Assembly: GCF_000002075.1 (NCBI RefSeq)
Contig: NW_004797331.1
Coordinates: forward strand, 551,073-615,072
Length of the DNA stretch: 64,000 nucleotides
Reading direction: 5' to 3'
Origin: Aplysia californica
Taxonomy: Eukaryota > Mollusca > Gastropoda > Aplysiida > Aplysiidae
Positions 1-11,535 of the stretch are shown here, piece by piece. Each line of letters begins with the position of its first letter. Positions within the stretch are counted from its first letter, which is position 1. Both the position numbers and the translations under genes were made by a program. The notes under the pieces are model-generated. The model saw nothing but the letters and a program-made list of their open reading frames with translations. It was not told the origin of the DNA and searched no databases.

Positions 1-28
<28 letters not shown>
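1..28. repeat. (AG)n microsatellite at window edge
   Basis: Fourteen uninterrupted AG units open the window. The following bases up to 990 hold no gene that I can support; they are T-rich and read as the intron in front of the first recognised exon of the VWA gene. Confidence 0.95.
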
Positions 29-31
<3 letters not shown>

Positions 32-990
32 AGTCCTTTTATTTGACCTCCTTGTCTTGTGTTTAATTCTTTGTCTACTTTTTAAATTCCATTTCTGCAA
101 TTGTTTTATATTTTAAAATCGTTCTGTCCCATGTCCACCAGCATTTCATTATTTGCATTCCCCTCTACATTCCTTACTATTGCCTGTCTACTCCATTCTC
201 CCATTCCATTGCTCTGCAGTCAATTCTTCTTTTTTATCCTTCCTTGTTCTCTTTTTTTCTTTTTGACGATACCCCACTCAGCTCTATGCCTCAATGACAA
301 GCAATGTTTATTGTGGATGTTTTGTAAATGCGAGATATGTTGTAAATAGACTGACGATTCGAGTTGTTTCTTTCCCATCCTCCTTCATTTTTGCTTTAGC
401 TTAATATTTTCCTTTATTATTTTGCCTCCCCAACCTCCATCATATGAAAGAGGTGATGGCAAAACCAGCATGCTGGCCAGTATATATGTTTTTTTAAAAG
501 CAGATCAATACCAGTATACATTGTTTATGCCATAGTATTCTAACAGGTACTTATTTTGGAGTCAGAAAACAATTACTTTTTTTCTGTCTTTTGTACTAGG
601 ATATAGACCTAATATCCTTTTTCAAATGCAAATTTTCCTCCTAGATAATATCTAGATCTTATCTTTTAAAAGGTCTTAATACTCTGCATGCAGCCAAGAA
701 CAAATTTTAATCATGAGCTTTTCGAACTCTCCCTTCAGTCTTTTTGTATTATCTAAGTTTGTTTTCATTTTGCCATTTTATCATCTCTTTCCATGGACAC
801 ACTCTTTGGGTATGCTTGTGTGACTGAGTTGTACATTGTTGCTTGTGCATCTTTGAACATGAATGTAATGAGTGAAATTCTGTGTTGATACTGAATCTTT
901 GCATGTTGATGTTCAATGTTCTGGTATATCCCCGCAAATTTCCCTGGTTGATCAAAAAGTTCATCTTGTCTTTTTTAAATCTTAAAACAG

Positions 991-1244
991 ATGCCCGTAT
1001 TCGAGCACTGGCAATGGCATGGGCTAGGGGCGACACAGAACTCGCCAAGACACTTCTACAGCTGCGGTCACAGTTTGGCCTTGTTGAGGTTCTCAGAGCT
1101 ATCTCAATGCTTGATGCTGGTAGACAGATGAGGGTGCTGGAAAAACGAATGAAATGTCTTCAGTTGTCTGGAAATAAAGTCAGTCCTCAAAAGATTGGGA
1201 AACTGAAGTCTGATATTGACAATTTAAGAAGGATAAAACCACCG
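991..1244 (+). CDS. VWA gene exon (first visible)
   Basis: Acceptor TTAAAACAG ends at 990 and donor CCG|GTAAGT follows 1244. The exon enters with two bases of a split codon, so an upstream exon must exist. The peptide is basic and helical (ARIRALAMAWARGDTELAK and on). An in-frame ATG at 882 lies in the intron and is not a credible start. Confidence 0.85.
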
Positions 1245-4075
1245 GTAAGTTTTTGCTGTCTCTAGCTCACAGCTTTTTACTTCAGAGCAGTACAATAATT
1301 TAATTATTAAATCTAGACTATAATTTATAATGGAACTGGCAAATTTTTTTTTTTTTTTAATTTAATATATGCGCTGTTATTTTCTGAAACCAAGATGTAA
1401 AACACATGCTTGGGTGATTAAAACAAATGAATTCAGAGAAATTATAATGGATTTTTATCTTTTGAATAGTGAATAATAAAGATGTATATTTTCATGTTGA
1501 TTTTATTGTTATTTATAAAAAAAATTCTTCTCCATCTCTTCCATCATCCCTTGAATAAAGTATCTTTTTCTTCCCTCACTTTAGCCTCGTTCATCTTTGC
1601 CATCAATGTCACATTTCATGTTTTTATCATCATTGTTATTATCGTCTTCATTTTTATCATTATATTCAGCACAACAATCACAACCCGCGAATAGTAGTAT
1701 GATCTCTACCAATTTTTTTATTTCGTAGGTTCCAAATACAAAATGTCTGAAAAAAAAGAGGATTCATTTAAAATACCTACACATCTTTGCACCAATTTCA
1801 AGAAAACTTCTAACAAATAAAATTCATCCAGGTGGATGTTGAATTTGTAAATATAAGAAAATCAAACTGAGTATTTGAGAAATATCAAGTTTTAAGAATT
1901 TCAACCTAAATTTAATGAATAGGTCCTCTTTTTTTAGACACCTGGTACATGAGAGTTTTCCTATTTCACATATTGTGCTGCATGCTACAGTAGTTATATG
2001 TTAATTAATTATTACTTTTCACATTGTATTTTTTCTTCCAGATTGGCACTGCAAGTGGCTCTGTCTGCAAGCAGGTTGCTGCCTGGGTGAGAGGATTTAC
2101 CTCCGAGGAGCTAGAGTTTTGTGCCATTCACTTCCCGAAAGATCCATGGAAGAAGCTTGCTGATATTTGTCATCTAAATCCTACTAAGGTGAGATCGATT
2201 TGATTTTGTTAACCCTCCCACTAATGTACACGACGAACTAAATTGGTCGTAAGTTTCTCTCTGTAGTGTCGTGGCTGATTTATTAGGGTGTAATGTGAGT
2301 TGTTATTTTGGTGGGGTTTTTTGTATGCAGTAGTCTTTGCCTAAGATCCCGATGCTCAAGAGCAAGGAAAATGCGGGATCATAGGAGAACAGGGATCTTA
2401 GCCGACGAAAAACCCAGGGAAGAATCTACGGTGACACATGTTAAGGCTCATAATCTGTAAAATGGTCTCCCTCCACTCTAAAATGGACTGACATGCCATG
2501 CCCCCTGGGTGGGTTTATGACATATGACGAGCAAAGAGTAGTTAACCTTGATGACCTATCACATGCATAGTTGCATGAGGTGTGCCATTTTCACTTTTTA
2601 TCCTATTGTGAGTCTCAAGATCTACTCTTACCCAGTTGTCCCTCTCCTTTACCTGTTGAAAATTTATAGCTTTCCTTCTCTGACTAAGTTCCCTCGCCTA
2701 TGTCATTAGGCCTACTCAGCATTACGTTGTGACCTCATAAATTAAAATTCAGTCTGTCTCGCAGACTCGGGAATAGGGAAAACTGCTGCAATGGTCAGGG
2801 AAGAGTTCACAGCACGATGTTATCTTGTCTGGAGCAAAGTGATGTAAGTTTAGGTGGAGAGCTCATGTGCGAGTGCGATGTTCAGGGAAAACAAACGTGC
2901 CGGTTAGTTCACACATCGGTGTGATCCCATCAGGGGCAAACATTGTACTGTTTCATCAAGTTTTACAACGCTTTAAATGGGATCACTTTCAAGAAAGTGG
3001 CTGAACTTTGACACGACGGGCAGTTCATTGATCTCAACTTTTCCCTCTTGGTTGATTGGCTGTGCCGGCCTGGGTGTTTGTTCTGTAAATTATGATAAAA
3101 AATGCTCGATCTTAGCCTAATAATTTTTTGTAGACCTTCAGAGTGAATCAGAGCGGCATCTTAGGTGTGACTTTTGTACAGAAAAAAAATCTGTTTTCTT
3201 AAAACAGCGGGATCATAAGCGAACCGGGATCGTAAGTGGTGGGATCTTAGGTGGAGACTGCTGTATTGGCAAACATTTCTACTCTTTAGAAATGAGCTCT
3301 ACTTCCTATTTACATTCTACTGTCTGAAAATGTTCTTGCTTGGTTAGCCTGTTCTCAAGCTTTTAAAAACGTAATATCATGGTGAAATCATATAATTTAT
3401 TAATTTATTAATTTATTAATTTATTAATTAATATAATGCCTTCCACTATAGACTATTTGTTAGCGACGCTCAAAGGTTTAACAGACAAATTTTCTAGTTT
3501 GCCGAGAAAATATATATCCATTGTTAGTAGTAGTGTGTTACTTCAAACCAACAGTTTTTTTATTTGGATCTTTTTTTTAGTGTTAAAAAAATCTTAAATG
3601 GACATTATTTTTTTCATCCCTTCTCTGTAGGATTTCCCGTCTGCTTCTTGGTTTCTTCCCCACTGTTTCGGCACAGCATCTCCTCCAGATGGTTCTTCTC
3701 CGGCCCTGTGCCAGAACGTGACCTCAGAAAATGTTAACAGTCTGGTCGGGGAATGTGAGATTCCTTACAGTGTTGTGAAACAGTACAAACAACATCTGAC
3801 TCCGGAGTCAAAAGAGAGGATTGCTGAGATGGAGAAGCTTGACACTGTTTTATGGTGAGTGAATATTTCCTGCCAGGCACGGAAAAAGATGGGTAGAGGA
3901 GAGTCAGAGAAGCATTAGTTGAGAACTACATAATAATGCAACAGGTGGTACAACAAACAAGAGAAAGATGTTTGCTTCTTCCCTAGGACACCACAAGGTA
4001 ACAAAGTCTGGAAAAAGTAAAGTAGAAATATTTCCAAGTGCAACCTTAAGACAGTATGTGTGTGTGTGTGTGTTT

Positions 4076-4106
<31 letters not shown>

Positions 4107-7100
4107 AGGGAGAGGGAGAGGGAGAGAGAGAGAGAGAAAGAGAGAGAGATCACACAGAGAGGAAGGCACGTTTTATATTTTGACAGTATGATTTTTATTA
4201 TTTGAAAGAGGTACAAGATAGCTTAATAAAAAAGGGGGAAAAGTTGGCTTCTACCATTGGTTGGTTATCACATACACACAGCTCACAAGCAGCCAAGATA
4301 GGCTAAACACCTTGACTATGTTGTCGTTTCACTATAAAACAAGTGAGTAAAACGTTTGCCTTCAATAAACTGGTTCTTGTTTAGTTTACAACAAAGAACA
4401 GACGAGTGTTCTATACAAAAATAGATGAGCCAATGAAAGCATTACTTATAGACCTATGTTTAAAATTCAATTCTGTCATTCTTTTCATTCAATTCTAACT
4501 GAAAAGTATATTATTTTTTACACTGCCCTCTATCAAGGCTTCACGCTTGCACATCCAAGTGCACTTCTGCACCTAGTTTGGCTTTTGCCTGACTAACTTA
4601 AATGTGTGCATGTTTTGGTTGTGCCGTTCTATTTGTATTGGCTCACACATGTCCTAATGTAAAAGAAAATCAAAGATTGAAGACCCTTGTATAGTACCTT
4701 TATTGGGAGTGAGCTAGACCCTTCCAGATATCTTGGCACTACCCCTTTCCAGCCCCACCCCCACGCCTTTCTTTCCATCAAAATTCTATCATACTTCTCT
4801 CTCCTTCATCTTTTCCTTGTATGTTGCTCTCTAGTAAGACCTCTAATCTGGAGCACTTATATGACCTGTTTGTGCTGCAGGTAAAGTAAAGTACACTTTT
4901 TACTAAAACATATAACTGATAACCTATTTGTTTTGGAATTGCAAGTGCCATAAAGCTCTTACTGAACTTAAAACAGGTGAAAAAAAAATGCTGTGGAACT
5001 CTTGCTTAAACTTTCAACAGGTATTATGAAGATTTGTGCTGCCCTCAAGTAGATGCAGTGTTACTGAAGAGACTGCGGGCAAAGGATCCTGTCAACTTGC
5101 CCAATGGGAAACTGTTAGAGCGACTCATGACCATTCTCCTGCTGAGACGGCCAGAGCTCAACCAAACTTACGGAAATAGTCAATACCAGGGAGAGCCGGA
5201 GGGAGAAGATAATTTCTTCAGTTTGTTGATAGAATTAGCAGAACCTCGACTAACATCCATCAGGTAAGCTTATTTCATCAACACCAGAATCTTACTTCCA
5301 TGGTTCGATGGAATTAATTTTTTGTAACAATTCAATTCGACTACTTTCACAACATGTGCTTTGACTTAAGACAAAGAACAGGCTTTAACATAAAGACAAA
5401 GGAGTGTAGCTTCCCCCAGAGAAGTTTTTTATAAAGTTTTGTTTTCATTCATAGCTCTTTAGATGAGAGACCTGTGTATGCCTATGTGCATCGCACCAGC
5501 TGCTGGGAGCGTTAGTCGCTTGTCATTTTGGGAAACAGCTTTAGCCTCTTGTAGTGGCAGCTCGGGTTTGGTCACTTGATTGGAGATTTTTTATACTAAG
5601 TCTGTGATTTGTGTTATTTGGGAATTTTGTTGCAGTTGTACCGAATTATAGAGTGAGGTAACTCTGAGGTACATATGGGCCCATCACCTCCTCCATGTAT
5701 GGTATACATTAAAAAATGTCCAAGACAGCTGCACATTGTCGAGGAAAAAAGTGGTTGCCGCATACAGGTGAACGTCTTACACAGCATTATTATGATGACG
5801 AAAATAAAATGCAACAGATGAAATGGCAAGCGGCAATTTGCACCGGTGGTTGTCTTAATTATACAGGTGATCGTCAGAGCTGGTTTGACTGTATGCCATT
5901 AGTGTAATACCTTTTCAACACTGGAACACTTTTTAATCCAGTGCACTATATCTCTGATAGGGAGAAGCCCGTTTCATTTGAATCTTAGCAAGGCTTATGT
6001 TACTGTTTAACTTTCCTTTCAAAATTTCATAAGCCTGTGCAAGTAGAAAGGGAGATATTGGTAAATTTGTATAGAACACTGAAAGTAACTGTTATAATAT
6101 AATGGATATTACTCCTTTATACAAATAGTTGAAATAATCTAGAGATGGAACATCTTTCTTACTTTTCCATAGGACCTTTTCCATCGGACCAAAGTTAAGT
6201 AAGTCGAAAGTCCTGAAAAATTCTCAGTCAACTCCAATCCTAAAATGGTGTGTTTGAGACGACAGATATCGTGGTCTTCCACTTTCACAGTTGATTCAAA
6301 GCATAATATTAATAGTACCCAGCTCACTTATACCATCCTTTATAAATCTGTTCTGACTACCCAGTTCCATGTGTCAGATGAAGTAAATACACATGTATCA
6401 TTCAATGGTGCTATACCAGCATCTGCAGTCTAGTGGTTAAGTGCTTTGCTGTCACATGCACGAGACTTGAGTTTGATTCACAAGTGGAAGGAAATTTTTG
6501 CCAGTATCTCGGTCTTTCTGCTGGGATGTTGTATCCCTCTCAGCCTGAGTTCACCATGACAGGCAGAGTCGGAGGCCCACCTCCTAAATGATCCAAATTG
6601 TGTCGATGGGGGTGTAAAAACATCTAAATTAATACTTTTTTTTTTCTAATGGTGATTTGCTATGGGGTAACATAGAAGCGGAACCAATAAATTGGCAAAA
6701 AGATATTATTAATCCGAATACAGGAAAAAGAGGCTAAAACAGCACCTGGACATGGATGGCTGGTGCCTCTGTAAATAAATCATTGATGGTCTGGTCTGGT
6801 CTGGTGATTTGCTCTATTAGTGGAACTGGGAGAAAAAGAGTTGTCTCTCTTTATTTTCTAAAACCATTATATCGCTGAGGTTGATCTGTAGGGCCTGGGT
6901 ATAAATGAAGAGTCAGCATGTATCGTAAATTGTGTAAAAGTACTGCGGGCTGGCTTTTGTTGCTAATCATTTAAATCTGTAGTGCTTTTTCACATGATGA
7001 AATATTTTCAATAGGCCAGATTAAAGTTTAGAACATATTATATAACATCTTCAACATCTGAGTCTGAGCCAGTGCAACTCTGCGATTCTGTATTCTGTTA

Positions 7101-10100
7101 CAGTCGACTCTGCTTGTGTTGAGCTCGCTTGAGTTGATCTTAGGTTAAGCTGGTCTTTTTGTCAGGTCCTGGCATCTCTTCTTCTTTACAGTTTCCAACG
7201 GTTAAGTTGATATTTTGATGAGTTTATCTTTTTTTTCACTCCCTCTTTGACATCAACTCATTTGTAGTCGACTGTATTTTATCTCCGCAGGCTGTCCTTA
7301 GAGTCTCCGGTCGTAGTGATTGGAGATGCCTCTTCCTCGATGTGCGTTGCCATTCGCACCAGCACAATCATTGCCAGCCTCCTCACATCTATCTGCTCGG
7401 CAGAGCTCGTCTTTTTCAATTCAGAGAACATAGAGGCACCGTTTGTCCCCAAGACTGTTGGAGAGGTATTTCTAAAAATTATGCTAATAAACTTGTACCT
7501 TCTTTATGGTAATTCTAACTGGAAGCACGTGAATTTGAAACATTCCTTTTCAACCCTTGAAGTGCCTGTGTTTGTGGTGTAGCGGTTAGGCATTTTAGTG
7601 TGGCTCACAGGAGACCTGAGTTCTACTCCCGAGTGGAACGACAAATTTTTATTGAGTATCTCAATCTTTCTGCTGGGATGTTGTATCCTTTTCAGGCCAG
7701 GTTGGCCCGAAAAGGCAGAGTTGAAAGTCCAGGTCCTAAATAATCTATGCATTGATATTACCTGTGCTGCGTTTTCTCAAGTTTCAAAATTCAAGCATGG
7801 TTTTATATCTACTCGACAATATGCCCTTTCCCGCGGCCCATCCTTAATGAAAGTATTCTTGTAAAAAAGGTAAAAGACCTGCAAAAAGAACACTGTACTG
7901 AGGGCTCATGCTCTCCTAGCCCTGACAAAGAGGTGAAAGTTTACAGCTACACAGCCTAATCCAGCCCATAGAAGTAATGTTTGAAGTGCTGTGTGTGCAT
8001 GTTTGTGTTTGTCCCACTCAGATTTAACCGTTATAAATCATGCCGAACTACTTTTAAGGCAACTTTTTCATCACATGAAAATTAATTAGAGAGGAAATTT
8101 GGTGGTGACTCGGCTTCATCCCCACCTTCAACAAAAATTTAATAAGAACAAAGAGATTGAAAACTAAGGTAACTCTTCTCGTTTGAATGGTTCTCAAAAT
8201 GCCGTAGCTCACCGTGAGTATAGAAAAATCATCACTGTTTCGTTCTTATTGCTTGCTATTTGGTGGTAAAGAACTGGAAGCAACCTAAGCCCCACCCAAA
8301 TTTTGGTCCACCCACCGCCACTATAGCCTTGACAGATAAGATGAAGCAGCCTTCCTCTTAAATTGCGTTGAGGAAGGCCTAAAAATATTCCATCATTTAC
8401 TATCTCAGGTAAAGAAGTTGGCCTATAGGATACGTTGCAAGTGCTTTTAAACTACAAATAAAGTTTTTTAAAAAAAGACTTCACAGTTATTATTCTTTAA
8501 CTTTTGCATTTATTGTTTTTTTTCCTCAAGATGCTCCGGCTTGCTGTGACCATGAAAGCTTGTGGGTCAACATCCCCAGCTGCCTCTCTTTACCCATACT
8601 ACGAGGCCAAAAAGAAAGTGAACACGTTTATCATGGTCACTGACGAGGAGGAGAACACAAATTCTCATGGCTTTTTGTAAGTTTGCTTCAGATTGCAAAA
8701 TTGTGCTGCAACCCTAGACTTGATTGAAGTATAATACCCTAGACTTTGCTTTTTGAGTTTTAGCAAGAGTTTTTTATACAGTGCTTGTAGCACATGGTCA
8801 TAAAAGTGATGAAGATTTGAGGTTTTACCAGAGAGTAACACACATACAAAGCAAAGAGGGAAGAGAGATAGGATAATACAGTATAACCTGGATATGTCGA
8901 ACACAGATTACTCGAAATCACGCATCCTTCCAACTGTGCCAGCGGTCCCGTTGTTTCTTCTTCTTTTTATTTTTGTAAGAAAATTACGTGAAGCTCAAGC
9001 ACAGACTCAGAATTCAAAAGAAGGGTAGAACACAAGTCTTGCTAGGGCCAAGCCCACGCAACACCTCCTTGCCGTTCATTCGGCTTCAAATTGAATAAAA
9101 CAAAGAGTCAGAATTACGTCACAGTACATTGTTTAGGAAAGTGTTATACAGTGTAAAGCGGATTCAACGAAGTCGCCGAGCCTGACCTTCAATTTTTTTG
9201 AATCTGAGGGTTCATTACAGCAAACATGTGGTTTTTGTGTAGATAATTATAGCCACAGTGTATAACGCTGATATTCGTCTTTTGCTGGCGAAGATAACCT
9301 TGACTTCATATCACTAGAGGGTTGGGATGTGTGCAGAGATAGCTGATCAGGCCTATCTTAGCCCGGAAATATCTGTTGCGGTGGGGGCAGGGGATGTTTG
9401 GGGTTGAACTAGACTGTGAGGTAGGGCTCTCTCGGTCTTTTCTCAACTACCGTCTCCATTCTTTGTTTCTGGTGGCGTTGGTGGCCTAGTGGTTAGGCTA
9501 CCAGACTCGTAATCGTGAGATTACGGGTTTGGGGATTCGAGCCTCAGCTCGGTCCGACGTTGTGTCCTTGAGAAAGGCACTTTACACGAACTTCCCATTT
9601 GGCTCTGTCCTATCGGAGACGGACGTTAAACTAGGAGGTCCTGCCCCTTAAATAAACTGTTAATCCCATACCATTTTCACCATTTTTTTCTTTGTTTCTG
9701 ATGCGTCTTTCTTCGAACTTGGCGACTCCAGATCTTATTAAAGAGCATTGAAACTGTGCAATCACGAGCAGCTTCTTCTCAGGTGGTATGGGGAATGTCA
9801 CAACTCTTCAGGCATGCTTTCAGTCAGAGCATCTTTGAAGCTTTTTTTCTGTCCGCCAAGAGAACGTTTGCCTAGAGACATCTTAAAATGTGCTTGAATT
9901 TGATTTGAGTGAGGGACAGTTGAGTTAAGTCATCAGCCTCACTCTTTTGTCCCAGTCCATCTAAATGCTTGTATAAGATTGACAAAGAATTATCATTGTT
10001 TATTTGAAGTATTCTGCACCCCCATTGACCCAGTTTAGATCATTGGGGATTCATTTGTCAGATTTGAGTAGTGTACAGCATTTCAGCAGACAGATTCAAA

Positions 10101-10879
10101 TACTAGATGGAGACACTTGATAGAAAGACTTTTTTACTTAAGAATCGAATGCCTTTGATGTGCTCTGGTGAAGAGCCTAACTGTTTCGACACAGATACTG
10201 GTATCAAGAATTTTGCTTACGATAAGGTAGCTTAGATAATTGTTTCCAAAAATCAATGCATCGAAGGGATGGTTAGATTAGAAGTGTCTTTAGTATTTTT
10301 TTCATGCATGTTACTGCCCATCATAACTGAAGACTGAAGCTATTGAATCTGATTTCCTTCCTTGTTGTGTTCATATTAATATTATTAATGTTAATTTAAC
10401 AATCTCAAACTTATAATGTTTAAGACTCAAATTCTGTATCGTTTTGTTGGTTTCTCCTCAATTCAAAAATGTTCTTAAATACTGCGTAATTCTCCTTTTT
10501 GTGTGAATTTTGATCAATGTGTAAGAAATATTGCGTGTGTTCTACTTCTTTCAGATTTACGCAACTGTACAAGAAGTATTGCGAGGAAGTGCACCCAGCG
10601 TATCTTGTGTTTGTCTCGTTTCTACGGAGCCAGCACGCTCAAGGTCAGATGATAAAAAGTTTGGAGGCTGAAGGCTTCTCCCCCAAACAGCTCAGACTAG
10701 AGGGGTCACGACCTGACCTGACCAGGCTGGATGACCTTTTCGCCCAAATGTCAGCTGTGACAACGGCTTCTTTCCTGGAGGAGGTGGAGGGTGCGGAGAG
10801 CCAGGTGAAAACCGATGGACTCAAGACTCTTTACGATGGTATTACAAATGCTGGCATGTTTTCCCAAGATGAAGAGTGA
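991..10879 (+). CDS. VWA (MIDAS) domain protein, Ro60/TROVE-like layout; 3' seven exons, 5' end outside window
   Basis: Seven exons join in phase: 991-1244, 2042-2188, 3631-3854, 5021-5263, 7291-7465, 8531-8676 and 10555-10879, with stop TGA at 10877. They give about 504 codons. The N-terminal three quarters is helical and charged with no motif I can name. The C-terminal part reads VVVIGDASSSM, the D-x-S-x-S metal site (MIDAS) of VWA domains, followed by GSTSPAAS (the expected MIDAS Thr) and IMVTDEEEN (the expected Asp strand), then YLVFVSFL. A helical N-terminal region before a single C-terminal VWA domain recalls Ro60/TROVE proteins, which bind small RNAs, but I cannot establish orthology. 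The MIDAS is complete, so metal-dependent ligand binding is plausible. Its own start codon is upstream of the window. It converges with the - strand gene at 21.8 kb. Confidence 0.85.
2042..2188 (+). CDS. VWA gene exon
   Basis: Acceptor TTTTCTTCCAG, donor AAG|GTGAGA; exactly 49 codons in phase 0. The peptide includes KQVAAWVRGFTSEELEF. This exon is too short to stand out as an open frame; it was found from splice signals and phase. Confidence 0.85.
2328..3263. mobile_element. pogo/Tigger-like TIR element, family P1 copy 1 (936 bp)
   Basis: Both ends are inverted copies of CAGTAGTCT..GCCTAAGATC flanked by TA, the target duplication used by the Tc1/mariner-pogo group. The terminal motif GGGATCTTAGGCGAACCGGG recurs in subterminal positions. 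It is about the same length as, and clearly homologous to, the copy at 61729-62669. No transposase frame is visible, so it is a non-autonomous element. It lies in an intron of the VWA gene. Confidence 0.85.
3375..3436. repeat. (TTTATTAA)n short tandem repeat
   Basis: AATTTATT is repeated about six times within the third visible intron of the VWA gene. Nothing else is supported between 3264 and the exon at 3631. Confidence 0.6.
3631..3854 (+). CDS. VWA gene exon
   Basis: Acceptor TTCTCTGTAG, donor TTATG|GTGAGT; 74 codons plus two bases. The peptide starts DFPSASWFLPHCFGTASPP. The split TGG (Trp) codon is completed by the next exon. Confidence 0.88.
4051..4150. repeat. (TG)n-(AG)n compound microsatellite
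   Basis: About 18 bases of TG alternate into an 80-base AG/GGGAGA run. The open frames across it in both directions are artefacts of this repeat. The remaining intron to 5020 shows no recognised feature. Confidence 0.9.
5021..5263 (+). CDS. VWA gene exon
   Basis: Acceptor CTTTCAACAG, donor ATCAG|GTAAGC; one base, 80 codons, then two bases. Peptide W-YYEDLCCPQVDAVLLKRLR onward ends in a Leu-rich helix (NFFSLLIELAEPRLTSIR) that leads directly into the VWA domain encoded by the next exon. Confidence 0.9.
6424..6640 (+). mobile_element. tRNA-derived SINE, family B copy 1
   Basis: A box-A-like GTCTAGTGGTTAAGTGC and box-B-like GAGTTTGATTC form the head. The body shares TCTTTCTGCTGGGATGTTGT with the copy at 7563, followed by CAGGCAGAGTCGGAGGCCCA. 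It sits in an intron of the VWA gene. Ends are approximate. Confidence 0.75.
6782..6806. repeat. short GGTCT tandem run
   Basis: GGTCTGGTCTGGTCTGGT-type repeat, four units. The rest of 6640-7100 shows no gene. Confidence 0.6.
7101..7274. mobile_element. pogo-like MITE (174 bp) abutting an exon
   Basis: The ends are inverted: CAGTCGACTC on the left, GTAGTCGACTG on the right, each flanked by TA. Subterminal TTGAGCTCGCTTGAGTTGAT and GACATCAACTCATTT extend the inverted arms. The right end stops 16 bases before the exon that begins at 7291, so the branch-point and most pyrimidine signal of that splice site fall inside or at the edge of the element. Confidence 0.8.
7291..7465 (+). CDS. VWA gene exon with MIDAS motif
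   Basis: Acceptor TATCTCCGCAG, donor GAG|GTATTT; one base plus 58 codons. It encodes LSLESPVVVIGDASSSMCVA, with the DASSS metal-binding loop, and the following hydrophobic helix and strand (AELVFFN). Confidence 0.92.
7563..7762 (+). mobile_element. tRNA-derived SINE, family B copy 2
   Basis: Head GTGGTGTAGCGGTTAGGC (box A) and GACCTGAGTTCTACTCCC (box B), then CAATCTTTCTGCTGGGATGT as in copy 1 and a 3' part GGCAGAGTTGAAAGTCCAGG. It lies in the intron after the MIDAS exon. The intron remainder to 8530 has no recognised gene. Confidence 0.78.
8531..8676 (+). CDS. VWA gene exon
   Basis: Acceptor TTTCCTCAAG, donor TTTTT|GTAAGT; 48 codons plus two bases. It carries GSTSPAASL and FIMVTDEEENTN, the second and third metal-site segments of a VWA fold. 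Confidence 0.9.
8879..8990. mobile_element. possible fragment of a pogo-like element
   Basis: TA followed by CAGTATAACCTGGATATGTC resembles the ends of the other pogo-like elements here. No matching right end was found, so only a fragment is claimed. Confidence 0.35.
9460..9700 (+). mobile_element. tRNA-derived SINE, family C, with target duplication
   Basis: The 12-bp target duplication TCTTTGTTTCTG lies at 9460-9471 and again at 9689-9700. Between them is a 217-bp SINE: box A GGCCTAGTGGTTAGGC, box B GGATTCGAGCC, then TGTGTCCTTGAGAAAGGCAC and GACGGACGTTAAACTAGGAG, a core of the kind seen in conserved-domain SINEs of invertebrates (which named domain I cannot say). The perfect duplication points to a fairly young insertion. 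Confidence 0.88.
10555..10879 (+). CDS. VWA gene last exon and stop
   Basis: Acceptor TTCTTTCAG, in phase with the previous TT overhang (Leu). It encodes FTQLYKKYCEEVHPAYLVFV, the last VWA strand, and an acidic tail ending GMFSQDEE with TGA at 10877. No confident polyadenylation signal was found in the repeat-rich sequence that follows. Confidence 0.92.
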
Positions 10880-11019
10880 ATCAGAGAAAATGCTGGCTTG
10901 TTTTTGGCCAGATGAAGAGGAAATCACAGCTTTTGATTGATGGTTCAAATTACTTGTACCGTGTTTCTTGATCACAACAATGGTGCACCCATAGGATTTT
11001 ATGACGGAGTTTGAGTTTG

Positions 11020-11535
11020 AAGTGCCCCTCACGCCGTACAAAGAGAGTGATGGACAGCGTTTACTGCACACCCTACAGTCCACTGATGCATAGATCTAGG
11101 TCTCGGTCTAGGGCTGGTCGGTTAAAAGTTGGAATGTTGGGGGGACTTAAATGTTTCTTTATTGGTCCCTAGAAATGTATCTTTGAGAGAAGCTTTCTGA
11201 CTGGTGTTCGAGTTTGAGTGACTGCGTGTAATGTTTAGTTAGATCTAGGCCTGATGCGACATGCGTATATGCCGTAAAACACTAGATAGACAGGCCTCTA
11301 TAGGATTAAAGACATAAAGCCAAGTAAGCCTAATCAGCTGCGCTCGAAAAACTTATAACATACTTGTTCAACGTATCATAAGAGAAAATGTTTCTCGAGA
11401 ATGATTCTGCATGAATTTACAGTCGGGGGTGGTCGCTTGGAAAGCCACACGGCTGGTCCGTTGTCTCTATGACAATGACCAAGTTTCCTCTTAGGCTATC
11501 TCTTCCCTACGTTTATAGTGCATATTCATTGAAAT
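11020..11535. repeat. dispersed repeat R1, copy 1 (inverted copy at 33255-33750)
   Basis: About 500 bases just after the VWA stop codon match the reverse complement of 33255-33750. Shared landmarks include GTCGGGGGTGGTCGCTTGGA, GGCTGGTCGGTTAAA and CCTCTTAGGCTATCTCTTCC. Ends are approximate; no terminal repeat was seen. Confidence 0.75.

Noticed and set aside
882-990. ATG at 882 as the start of the VWA gene
   Set aside because: The sequence is T-rich intron ending in a splice acceptor at 990; the exon begins mid-codon.
3915-4183. Open frames across the (TG)n(AG)n tract on both strands
   Set aside because: Low-complexity translations with no splice context.
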